In this document: piece by piece, positions 30,006 through 36,957 of the stretch
Position numbering within the stretch: position 1 is the stretch's first letter
How the letters are laid out: the number at the start of each line of letters is the position of its first letter
IMG/VR virus record: IMGVR_UViG_3300037993_000061
Coordinates: 1 to 37,486 of that record
DNA from: a virus
Strand: one strand, 5' to 3'
Length of the DNA: 37,486 nt
The notes under the pieces: generated by a model
The model's database searches: none
What the model saw: the letters and a program-made list of their open reading frames with translations, nothing else
What the model was told of the DNA's origin: nothing
Translations under genes and position numbers: made by a program

Positions 30006-31484
30006 TCATCCGCCTAAGTTGGCGCCAGTCTTCAGGTTCGTGTTGCCGGAATAAGTGATTGTTGGATTGTAAGTCCCTTCGCCTTCGTTAGCCACAGAGA
30101 ACACTCCGTAGTCCGTTCCGGTCGGATCGACAAAATTATTCTCATAGGTCATCGAGGTCTTAATGTTGCTCGTATCGACGTACCAATCATAGCTGACGGT
30201 ATTCGTCCCGAGCGTCACCATTGTATTATTATTCGTAACGACAACGGTTGCGCTGCCGCTGTTGCCAGCCGCACTGACGATGCTTAAACCTTGTGTCGCG
30301 GCTCCGGCATAAGTTCCCGTCAAGCCCGGTTGGCGCCAAAGATTGAAGTTCGTGGTGATAGTCTGAATGTTGCTGGCGGAAATGTTGAAAACCTGCAACC
30401 AGTCACCATGAGAACCGTCGATTGGAAAACCAGCTCCAGCGACTTCAACTAGATTGTATTGAATTGTCAGCGTCACTCCGGTTTGTGCCGGAGTATCCTG
30501 ACCATAGACAACATCTTCGTTCCAGAAATTCTTGATCCAATTATATTGGATTAGATTAGTGCCATACCCATTGCCCTCAATCCCTCCGGCATTATTGTTG
30601 GTGTAACCCTGCAACGCACCCCCGTCCACGATGTTGTACGCGACCGTTACGTTGGATGCCACAAGACTCGCGGAACCTACTGTTTCAATTCCCGGTACAG
30701 TAATCTGGCCAGACCCATAAGTCGTGCCGCCGCCGCCTTCATGCCAATAGTTATCGCGGATAGTGAACCCGGAACAATTAGCCACGATGATGCCAATGCC
30801 AGTATGCAGCGAGAAGTCATAGCCCCACAACACGGCATTATTGGCCGATGATCCTGAGAACTGAATAGCTTGACCATTGCCGCTATAAGAGCCGGGGTAA
30901 GTGCCGCCAATCGCTGTCAGTATAGAGACGAGCGTTCCGACCGTGTTGCTTGTGTAGCTAGAGAACGGATCGCGCAGGAAATAAAAGTTGTTCCCCGACA
31001 TACCAGAAGTCGAGGCGTTGATCGCCGATCCGCCGCTAGTTGTCGAGACTTGGAATTGCGTTTCCGTCAATCCAGTCGAAATGACATAGTACGGTACGCC
31101 CTGCGTCAGCGCGCTAGGCAAAACGTTCGTGCTGGTCAGTGGTAGACCGCTGGTGGGAGAAATGTTGTCCTGTTGTGCATAGAAGGTGATGATCTGGCCA
31201 GCGGAAAGACCATGCGTCGACGGTAACCCGGGCGGTGCGACATAGGTAAACAAGATCGTCGAACCAAAGTTTGACATCGTCAAGTTGGCATTGATGCCGA
31301 CGGCGTAATCCCAACCGCTTACCTTCCATGCCGGTGGATGAGCATAGTTGGCCCGCTCGTTCGGCCACTGCGCCGAGCCAATCGCAGCGTTCGGCGAGCC
31401 ATCCACTCCCGCATATGGATCGGTGGACGAACCGGACGATGGCGGCGACAATTTCGGCTTTGTCTGAATGAGAACGTAATCCAT
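30006..31484 (-). CDS. Parallel beta-helix (NosD/pectate-lyase-like) spike protein
   Basis: The 492-residue protein has an N-terminal stretch MDYVLIQTKPKLSPPSSGSS. An inserted small beta domain follows (about 80-160: THGLSAGQIITFYAQQ...TETQFQVSTT), then a long parallel beta-helix with typical rungs (SGFTIRDNYWHEGGGG, NVTVAYNIVDGGALQG, NLIQYNWIKNFWNEDV, TLTIQYNLVEVAGAGF). Such proteins bind or cleave polysaccharides. The N-terminus resembles that of the adjacent hydrolase (MDDFILVQRAPRS), as if both dock to one virion site. The gene looks more AT-rich than the core tail genes. Confidence 0.7.
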   Translation of the reverse strand: MDYVLIQTKPKLSPPSSGSSTDPYAGVDGSPNAAIGSAQWPNERANYAHPPAWKVSGWDYAVGINANLTMSNFGSTILFTYVAPPGLPSTHGLSAGQIITFYAQQDNISPTSGLPLTSTNVLPSALTQGVPYYVISTGLTETQFQVSTTSGGSAINASTSGMSGNNFYFLRDPFSSYTSNTVGTLVSILTAIGGTYPGSYSGNGQAIQFSGSSANNAVLWGYDFSLHTGIGIIVANCSGFTIRDNYWHEGGGGTTYGSGQITVPGIETVGSASLVASNVTVAYNIVDGGALQGYTNNNAGGIEGNGYGTNLIQYNWIKNFWNEDVVYGQDTPAQTGVTLTIQYNLVEVAGAGFPIDGSHGDWLQVFNISASNIQTITTNFNLWRQPGLTGTYAGAATQGLSIVSAAGNSGSATVVVTNNNTMVTLGTNTVSYDWYVDTSNIKTSMTYENNFVDPTGTDYGVFSVANEGEGTYNPTITYSGNTNLKTGANLGG

Positions 31485-31493
31485 CGTCGCCCT

Positions 31494-32960
31494 CTATGGT
31501 GCCGTCAGCACCAAGACCCAGTCCGGGTCGCCGTTGGCGTTGTTGGATGTCGGAACAAAGTTATGCGTGCCGGTATTGGAAAACGGCGAACCAGAGATGG
31601 CCGTAAATGCTCCGTTAGTCGGGTCGAGCCATCGTGCCGTCACGCTGCCAGCAAAGTGTGACATGGCAACCGTGAGCGTGCCTGTCTGACCATAGATGAA
31701 ATACGCGAGGGCCAGCGTACCATCCGGCGTCGCCGACACCGTGATGTAGTTGGTTGCTGCGAAGCCAGTGGCAGCAGTCGGGTTTGAACCATAACCAGCA
31801 GTGCCTACGGTGTGGGCGTTATCTGGAACTAGGTTCTGCCACGCGATAGTGGAAAGGAAATTTCTTTGTACGGTAAGATCCGCGACGCCCGGCGTCGCCA
31901 TGTTGTTCTTCCATCGCGGCGACGTGTTGTTGTAACCAGTCACCTGAATGTTAGAACCGACGTTGACCTCAAATCCGGTACTGAGAAAGCCATTACCGTA
32001 TTGCTGCCCGAATACCCCAGAGCACAGCGTCCACCATGCCTGCTGCCGCAGATTCAGACGGTTGCCGGGGTTGCCGACGTTGTTCTCATATTCGTAATTG
32101 GCTTCAAGCATCGTTGACGGGCACGGCGTCGGCGTCTTATTGGTGCCGGTCACGCCGGCGAACGCGGCTGGCGACTGCAAATAAGACACGAGCGAATACC
32201 AAAAGGTCACATAGTAGGAATAATTGCCCGTCCAGTTGACGTAAGACCTGAAGTTCGCATCGTCGAGCGCGGTACTGTCTGATGGAGTATAATTCATCTC
32301 CATCGTGATCAGCGTGCCAGCAGGAGCAGTTTCCTGGACGCCTAACATCATGGCGGCGACCTGCGCGTCGAAAGAGCCGCCGTAGTCGTTGCCGAACTGA
32401 TAGGCGACGTGCTTGTAGCTCTTGTAGCGGTTGGCGACCCATGCCGTGTACGCCGTGCAGTCAGCAGTTGCAAAGCCTTCGAAGTTGCCTTCCGATCCGG
32501 TCTGCATCGGGTTGAGGATGCACCACATCCCATAAGTCGCGCATAGTTGAACGAAAGTATCCATGCGCGACCAGTAGGCCGCGTTGACGCTGCTGTTGCC
32601 GTTGAATGGTGACGGGATGAAGCCGTTGCCGACGAAGGCGTAGAGACCGTCGAGAGTTCCGTAGTTATTGTAGGAGATTGTTCCGCCGCCGCTTGTCACG
32701 TAACCACCAGCGCCAGGGGCCAAATCCCACTGCACGGCGTTGAAGCCGAGTGATGACATGGTCGAGAGAAAGGTCGTGACATCGGCGACTGACTGCTGCG
32801 ACATTCCCTGCGCCGATATGCATTGCAAATAGAATGGCTGGCCCTGCGCGTTGACCAGATAGCGGCCGTTGGAACTGGCGGCCAACGGGAATGGACCGCT
32901 CGATGCGGAAGGCAACGGGATCGATCGCGGCGCTCTCTGGACCAGGATGAAATCGTCCAC
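31494..32960 (-). CDS. Apiosidase-like (DUF4038-type) glycoside hydrolase
   Basis: The 488-residue protein shows the DUF4038 pattern: SSNGRYLVNAQGQPFYLQCI (29-48), then SVADVTTFLSTMSSLGFNAV, a TIM-barrel body and a C-terminal collagen-binding-like domain (about 403-488, with TLALAYFIYGQTGTLTVAM and ARWLDPTNGAF). Candidate acids are Asp192 in QFGNDYGG and Glu286/Glu290 in LEANYEYE; canonical members usually have Glu in the first place. Relatives are apiosidase-like sugar hydrolases acting on plant or microbial polysaccharides. There is no signal peptide, which fits a virion-borne enzyme. The GTG start has AGGAAGTGA upstream. Confidence 0.7.
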   Translation of the reverse strand: MDDFILVQRAPRSIPLPSASSGPFPLAASSNGRYLVNAQGQPFYLQCISAQGMSQQSVADVTTFLSTMSSLGFNAVQWDLAPGAGGYVTSGGGTISYNNYGTLDGLYAFVGNGFIPSPFNGNSSVNAAYWSRMDTFVQLCATYGMWCILNPMQTGSEGNFEGFATADCTAYTAWVANRYKSYKHVAYQFGNDYGGSFDAQVAAMMLGVQETAPAGTLITMEMNYTPSDSTALDDANFRSYVNWTGNYSYYVTFWYSLVSYLQSPAAFAGVTGTNKTPTPCPSTMLEANYEYENNVGNPGNRLNLRQQAWWTLCSGVFGQQYGNGFLSTGFEVNVGSNIQVTGYNNTSPRWKNNMATPGVADLTVQRNFLSTIAWQNLVPDNAHTVGTAGYGSNPTAATGFAATNYITVSATPDGTLALAYFIYGQTGTLTVAMSHFAGSVTARWLDPTNGAFTAISGSPFSNTGTHNFVPTSNNANGDPDWVLVLTAP

Positions 32961-32966
32961 GGCCGT

Positions 32967-33305
32967 TCACTTCCTGACGGGGCCGACGTACTCCCATCTC
33001 GCCCGCATCAAGTGACTGGTCGGCCACGCGAGCCGGTTGCCGCGGTCGGGGATCGCGGACGCCCATGCCCGCTCCGCCGCGACCCAGATCATCTCCAACG
33101 GCTTCGCGCCGCCGGGCGGCTTCATGAGATGGATGGTGCCGTTCCTCGTTCCAGCGCCGGGTTCACAATTCTTGCTGCCGCGCGCGCTCGCGGGAAGCTC
33201 CGGCGGACCACTATGCTTGAGGTAGCCGATCCCGCGAAGGAGCTGATGATGCGTCCGCTGCTTGACGGCCTCTGATCGGGTGACGAGCGGCGAGGCGGCA
33301 ATCAT
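32967..33305 (-). CDS. Small protein of unknown function
   Basis: The 112-residue protein starts MIAASPLVTRSEAVKQRTHH at an ATGA junction with the upstream 61-residue gene and ends seven bases before the hydrolase. It is basic and contains GTRNGTIHLMKPPGG and LEMIWVAAERAWASA, with no membrane segment. No family was recognised. The tight junctions support a real gene. Confidence 0.5.
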   Translation of the reverse strand: MIAASPLVTRSEAVKQRTHHQLLRGIGYLKHSGPPELPASARGSKNCEPGAGTRNGTIHLMKPPGGAKPLEMIWVAAERAWASAIPDRGNRLAWPTSHLMRARWEYVGPVRK

Positions 33306-33487
33306 AGCGCCAAAGCCTTAAATACGTCGCCCAATGTCGAAGATTGAGCCTTCGACATTTGTAAGCCAATAACAAGCGCGTCATTCGTGCGATCTCTGAT
33401 CATACAGCGCACTTCCTCGCCATCTGGGCTATCGACTTTGCGGACGATTAGATCGACATCGCCGATTCGGATCGTTTTCTCGCCCAT
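33302..33487 (-). CDS. Small protein of unknown function
   Basis: The 61-residue product starts MGEKTIRIGDVDLIVRKVDS and is mixed alpha/beta with EEVRCMIRDRTNDALVIGLQ. The start at 33487 has AGAGGAG eight bases upstream; an ATG six codons earlier would place that site inside the gene and is less likely. The ribosome-binding site lies within the coding sequence of the GIY-YIG remnant. Function is unknown. Confidence 0.55.
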   Translation of the reverse strand: MGEKTIRIGDVDLIVRKVDSPDGEEVRCMIRDRTNDALVIGLQMSKAQSSTLGDVFKALAL

Positions 33488-33605
33488 GCGATTTTCTCCT
33501 CTCATGATGAAGCCAACGTTGACCTTTGCCTTTACCGATGTAGCAAGGCGAACCGTCCCACGGTCGAAAAAGAGCGTAAACGTAATAAATACGTTTTTCT
33601 GGCAT
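33429..33605 (-). pseudogene. Truncated GIY-YIG nuclease remnant
   Basis: The frame from ATG 33605 encodes IYYVYALFRPWDGSPCYIGK followed by GKGQRWLHHERRKSH. This is the N-terminal half of a GIY-YIG nuclease domain: YVY and YIG motifs, the GKGKG loop and the conserved Arg. After about 40 residues the similarity ends and the frame runs into a stop, so the catalytic Glu region is missing. The ATG shares a base with the stop of the neck gene (TGATG). It is probably a decayed homing endonuclease; a very small functional protein cannot be excluded. Confidence 0.65.
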
Positions 33606-34078
33606 CACGTAATCCAAGCGAGAGAACTCGCACTATATAAACCGCTATCAATAAACGAAACTCCCGTTCCCGGCCGCGCGCGTTTGAAACGTGCCGATCG
33701 TTTTTTGCCGGAACGGCGGTCGAGCGCGGCTTGCGTCGGCACGCCGGGATAGCCGATCTTTTCCATTTCGCCTTCGGATAGGAACTTCTTGAAGCGGTCG
33801 CCGATCTTTGACGTCGCGGAGCCGAAGACGTCGAGCGAAGTCGGGGCACCCATCAAAAGGCTTTCCAGCGCGCCAGCGAGACCATCTTCAAGATCGCCAG
33901 CGATATTTTCTTTGTGAAGCTCCCAGAAGTTTTCGAATATGTGATATTTCGCCTCTAGAATTTCAGCCACGTCACCCGTCGTCTGTGTCCCGGCCGCGAT
34001 TTTCTTTCTCCGTCTTTTGCCGCTCGGCGGAGGCTCGTTGTACGGAATGTCGTTTACACCGAGATGAAGTGTCGGCAT
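33605..34078 (-). CDS. Neck/tail-completion protein candidate
   Basis: The 157-residue protein begins MPTLHLGVNDIPYNEPPPSG. It has a helical segment with TTGDVAEILEAKYHIFENFW and a C-terminal part GYPGVPTQAALDRRSGKKR ... FIDSGLYSASSLAW. A closing (F/V)(I/V)D(T/S)GLY...W is typical of phage neck or tail-completion proteins of the gp10/virion-morphogenesis type. The start is ATG 34078; a longer frame overlaps the 195-residue gene and is rejected. The gene follows other head and neck candidates, consistent with head-tail joining. Confidence 0.55.
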   Translation of the reverse strand: MPTLHLGVNDIPYNEPPPSGKRRRKKIAAGTQTTGDVAEILEAKYHIFENFWELHKENIAGDLEDGLAGALESLLMGAPTSLDVFGSATSKIGDRFKKFLSEGEMEKIGYPGVPTQAALDRRSGKKRSARFKRARPGTGVSFIDSGLYSASSLAWIT

Positions 34079-34083
34079 GGGCG

Positions 34084-34671
34084 TCACACGTAGAACACTG
34101 TGAGGTTCGCCGCGCCACCGCCGTCCGTCGCGATGGCGATCAAGCCTTCCTCGATCGCCGCGCCGACCGGGATGAAGTCCTGCGCCGTAGTCGAGTAGGT
34201 CCCGATCGGATCGGAGACGTTCCACCCGGTCTGTGTCCCAGATTGGGAGCCGGACGTATTGATCTGATTCGTGCCGGCGAGCGCATGCGTCTTGGTGTCT
34301 GAGACGGCGAAAGTGTTCGCCGTCAGATTCGCATCCTGGGCGACGTAATATGTCGTGTTCGCCGTCAGCCCGGTCGGTAGTGCGCCGCCGCTGCTGGTCG
34401 TGAACTTGACCGCCGCGCCGGCCGCGAGACCGTGACTTGGCCAAGTGATGACGCCCGGCGAGGCGAGCGTGATGGTGACCGTCGAGCTCAAGCCGTCGTA
34501 CATCGTGACCGCCGAAGAAGTCCCGGCAGTGTTGATCCCGAGGCCGGAGAAAACGCCGGCACCCTCCTCGATCTGGAAATTCGCCGACGTCGTCAGGTTT
34601 TCCCAATAGGAACCGCCATTGAACGACGGGATCGCGCCGTTCGGGCCGAGGAAGTCGTTGGGGTTGCCCAT
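34084..34671 (-). CDS. Virion structural protein with recurring beta domain
   Basis: The 195-residue protein starts MGNPNDFLGPNGAIPSFNGG and contains the small beta domain VITWPSHGLAAGAAVKFTTS ... TANTTYYVAQDANLTANTFA seen in several other virion proteins of this window (about 72-130). It ends AIEEGLIAIATDGGGAANLTVFYV. It is probably a head decoration or connector protein. AAGGA lies nine bases before ATG. Confidence 0.6.
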   Translation of the reverse strand: MGNPNDFLGPNGAIPSFNGGSYWENLTTSANFQIEEGAGVFSGLGINTAGTSSAVTMYDGLSSTVTITLASPGVITWPSHGLAAGAAVKFTTSSGGALPTGLTANTTYYVAQDANLTANTFAVSDTKTHALAGTNQINTSGSQSGTQTGWNVSDPIGTYSTTAQDFIPVGAAIEEGLIAIATDGGGAANLTVFYV

Positions 34672-34682
34672 GTTGCGTTTCC

Positions 34683-35165
34683 TTATGAAATGCCGACGGT
34701 TGATGGCCCATAGCCCTGAGCGATTTGAAGATACATTCGCCCATACGGGTCCTTCAATCGTTGGAGATCAGAAAGCGTAAATTTCTTCGCTGCTTCCTGA
34801 ACGACCATGTTCTGGCTCGTCGATTCGTCTGACGCGGATTGTATCACGCCGGACACGAAGCCATTGATGTTGAACTTGGCACGGAGTTTCTCGAAGAATT
34901 TCCGGCCAGATTGATCCTGTGCAAAATTGATAACGAGACTAGCCGCGAGGTTATAGATCGCCGTGACGTAGACGGAGACCGGCGGAAGCCCAGGAATCGG
35001 CGGCCCGCAGGTGGAGACACCGCGGAGCGCCGGATTGACGATCTGGATGGCGAACGACAGCGCCCAAGCAACTACGGCCGAGTTCGGCGGCAGATCGTTC
35101 GCGCCGATTTGCATGATGTTCGCGATGAAAAATTGGAACCCAGCGAGCGTCGGCTGCTGCTGCAT
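34683..35165 (-). CDS. Head/neck protein of unknown function
   Basis: The 160-residue protein is largely helical: FFIANIMQIGANDLPPNSAV, WALSFAIQIVNPALRGVST, YVTAIYNLAASLVINFAQDQ, and a C-terminal LQRLKDPYGRMYLQIAQGYG. The hydrophobic helices are amphipathic rather than clear membrane spans. Context after the capsid gene suggests a connector component. The upstream GGGGTGAT matches an extended ribosome-binding site. Confidence 0.5.
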   Translation of the reverse strand: MQQQPTLAGFQFFIANIMQIGANDLPPNSAVVAWALSFAIQIVNPALRGVSTCGPPIPGLPPVSVYVTAIYNLAASLVINFAQDQSGRKFFEKLRAKFNINGFVSGVIQSASDESTSQNMVVQEAAKKFTLSDLQRLKDPYGRMYLQIAQGYGPSTVGIS

Positions 35166-35169
35166 CTAA

Positions 35170-35778
35170 TCACCCCGCAGCTCTCCGCCTGCCGAGGCCG
35201 CGCTTCGGCGACGCGGTCACGCGGCCCTTGAACTCCCGCCCTGGTGCCACGGCGTCAGTGACGCGGACGCCCTCCGCAATCGTCTTCTCGCCGGCCGGCG
35301 TCTGCTCGACCTGCTCAAACGTCGTCTCGACGCCGGGGATCTTGACCTCGTTGGGATCGCCGCCGAGGTTGGCGACCGCGTTCTGGACCGCCGTCTCGAT
35401 GGCTTGATTGTTCGCCACTGCGGCCTTTCTCCGCCGCTCCGCGCCTTCCTGAGCAAGGACGCCCATGTTCAGCGCGCGAACGCGCTCGATGATGGCCGCC
35501 GGCACCGGCTTGTCGACGTTGAAAACGAGCGGCGTGTACACCCTCTGCCGTTGAACGTCCGTGACGCCGATCGCGCCATATTTCGAGAGCTGCTTCACGA
35601 TCGATTCGACTTGAGAAATATGCAGGTCGCCGCCAATGGCATTCTGCTTCCCGGACGGAATCGGATGCTGTTTCGCTGGCGTGAAGCGGACGTTCGGCGA
35701 ACCGTCGTCGTTGAAGTCGAGACGATAGAAGATGATCCAATTTTGCGGGGTGGCATTGGCCACGAACAGCTTGGACAT
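35170..35778 (-). CDS. Head-associated protein of unknown function
   Basis: The 202-residue protein starts MSKLFVANATPQNWIIFYRL and has a compact N-terminal domain (RFTPAKQHPIPSGKQNAIGG, VESIVKQLSKYGAIGVTDVQ). A helical Ala-rich middle and a basic disordered C-terminus (GREFKGRVTASPKRGLGRRR) follow. It is the first gene after the capsid terminator. No family was recognised. AGGGGAGA precedes the ATG. Confidence 0.5.
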   Translation of the reverse strand: MSKLFVANATPQNWIIFYRLDFNDDGSPNVRFTPAKQHPIPSGKQNAIGGDLHISQVESIVKQLSKYGAIGVTDVQRQRVYTPLVFNVDKPVPAAIIERVRALNMGVLAQEGAERRRKAAVANNQAIETAVQNAVANLGGDPNEVKIPGVETTFEQVEQTPAGEKTIAEGVRVTDAVAPGREFKGRVTASPKRGLGRRRAAG

Positions 35779-35821
35779 TCGATAATCTCCCCTGTTGGCG
35801 CCGATTCATCGCGGCGCACGG

Positions 35822-35827
35822 CATCAT
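35822..35827 (-). promoter_or_regulatory. Possible -10 element after the capsid terminator
   Basis: On the minus strand TATGAT lies just downstream of the terminator hairpin and 44 bases upstream of the next gene start. A -35-like TTCGCT at 17-18 bases falls in the hairpin arm and matches poorly. The site could restart transcription for the neck genes. Confidence 0.3.
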
Positions 35828-35842
35828 AGCACTCCCGAAACG

Positions 35843-35875
35843 AAAGAGCGAAGGGCCGACCAGGCCCCTCGCTCT
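35843..35875 (-). terminator. Strong intrinsic terminator downstream of the capsid gene
   Basis: The minus-strand RNA forms a 14-base-pair stem (AAGAGCGAGGGGCC with GGCCCUUCGCUCUU, one G-U pair) around a five-base loop, followed by UCGUUU. It lies 42 bases after the capsid stop and would raise capsid transcript over downstream genes. Confidence 0.8.
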
Positions 35876-35916
35876 TAATCCCCACTTCCCCTCGGTTCTC
35901 GACCGATTGCGAATCG

Positions 35917-36942
35917 CTATGAATACACCATCAGGATTTGGGTTACTGCCTGTGGCCGCGGCGTCCATCCCGACGTGATGCGCCATTCCTGCAGGAAATC
36001 CGTGGCGCCGCCAGCCAGCGGCGAGACGATCTCGCGTGGCGCCGCCATATCGCAATACTGCGTTACGCAGACCTTATTGCCGGGCGACATCGACGCGAAG
36101 ATGTTGGTATTCACCGGCTTGTCGGTCGCTGGCTTCTCGACCTCCGGCATGACAAGGAGAACGACATCGGTGTCGGCATTGCCACCGGCGCCCTGCAGCG
36201 TATCGTCGTAGGCCCAGAGCAGCGTGTCGCCGTTGTCCATCAGAATCGATTTGAACGTCCCGGCGGTCGAGGTCGTGCCGGCGCCGATGCGCTGGAATTG
36301 CACGAGCTGAACCACGTTGTACTCGAAGAGGCCGAGCGTCCGCTGCGGGCCGAGGATGCAGAACAACCGACCCATACCGAGTTGGTAGGTCCGCTGCTTC
36401 AATGCGAGGACCTGCGATGCTACGAAGAACGCCATCTCGCCGTTGTCATAGGTCACGACAGTGTCGTTGCCGTTGGTGTCCGGCGGCAGCGGCACCGTGG
36501 TGGTACCCGGCGCATTGACGATGCCCTCGCCGATCTGAGGATTGAAGCCGAAGAGCGCAGCATCCCTGGCAAGCTGGAAGTGACCCTGCCGGCCGCCGAG
36601 GCGGTAGGCTTCCGGGACCGCGAAGCCCCAGCGACCGCCGGCCGCGACATCATGGTGGTTCCACTCTGCGCGAACTTGCAGCAAGTAAGTCGCGGTCGAG
36701 AACATCGTCGCCATGATGTCCACGCCGGGAAGTTCGTTGTAGGAAGCCTGCCCCGCCGCCATCTTGGTGCGGAGATTGAGCTGCTTCATGTAGACCACCA
36801 AATCATCCTCGGCGAGCCGGACGCGAAGCTGCTGGTCGGCCATGAGATCGAGGAAGCCACTGACTTGGCTGTATTGAAGTATAAGCTCGGGCTCGATGAA
36901 CGAAGGGTTCACCGTGATATATGCGTCGGCTTGAATCCCCAC
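35917..36942 (-). CDS. Major capsid protein candidate (DUF2184-like)
   Basis: The 341-residue protein contains LPGVDIMATMFSTATYLLQV, AAGGRWGFAVPEAYRLGGRQ and LFGFNPQIGEGIVNAPG (131-147). That last pattern of a 'local gene product' loop followed by a short Leu/Val-Asn-Ala-Pro motif is typical of DUF2184-type major capsid proteins. MGRLFCILGPQRTLGLFEYN and a C-terminal EWRITSGWTPRPQAV follow. The GTG start has a perfect AGGAGG eight bases upstream, suggesting high expression. A dedicated strong terminator follows. Size and context fit a major capsid protein with HK97-like fold; the family is recalled from pattern, not from a search. Confidence 0.6.
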   Translation of the reverse strand: MGIQADAYITVNPSFIEPELILQYSQVSGFLDLMADQQLRVRLAEDDLVVYMKQLNLRTKMAAGQASYNELPGVDIMATMFSTATYLLQVRAEWNHHDVAAGGRWGFAVPEAYRLGGRQGHFQLARDAALFGFNPQIGEGIVNAPGTTTVPLPPDTNGNDTVVTYDNGEMAFFVASQVLALKQRTYQLGMGRLFCILGPQRTLGLFEYNVVQLVQFQRIGAGTTSTAGTFKSILMDNGDTLLWAYDDTLQGAGGNADTDVVLLVMPEVEKPATDKPVNTNIFASMSPGNKVCVTQYCDMAAPREIVSPLAGGATDFLQEWRITSGWTPRPQAVTQILMVYS

Positions 36943-36957
36943 GGTTGATCCTCCTTC

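Noticed and set aside
34079-34744. 5' extension of the neck-protein frame
   Set aside because: Arg/Asp/His-rich shadow across the 195-residue gene; the real start is ATG 34078.
35938-36948. Long plus-strand open frame opposite the capsid gene (336 codons)
   Set aside because: It is the mirror of a well-supported gene, has no ribosome-binding site and is Arg/His-rich in the way GC-rich antisense frames are.
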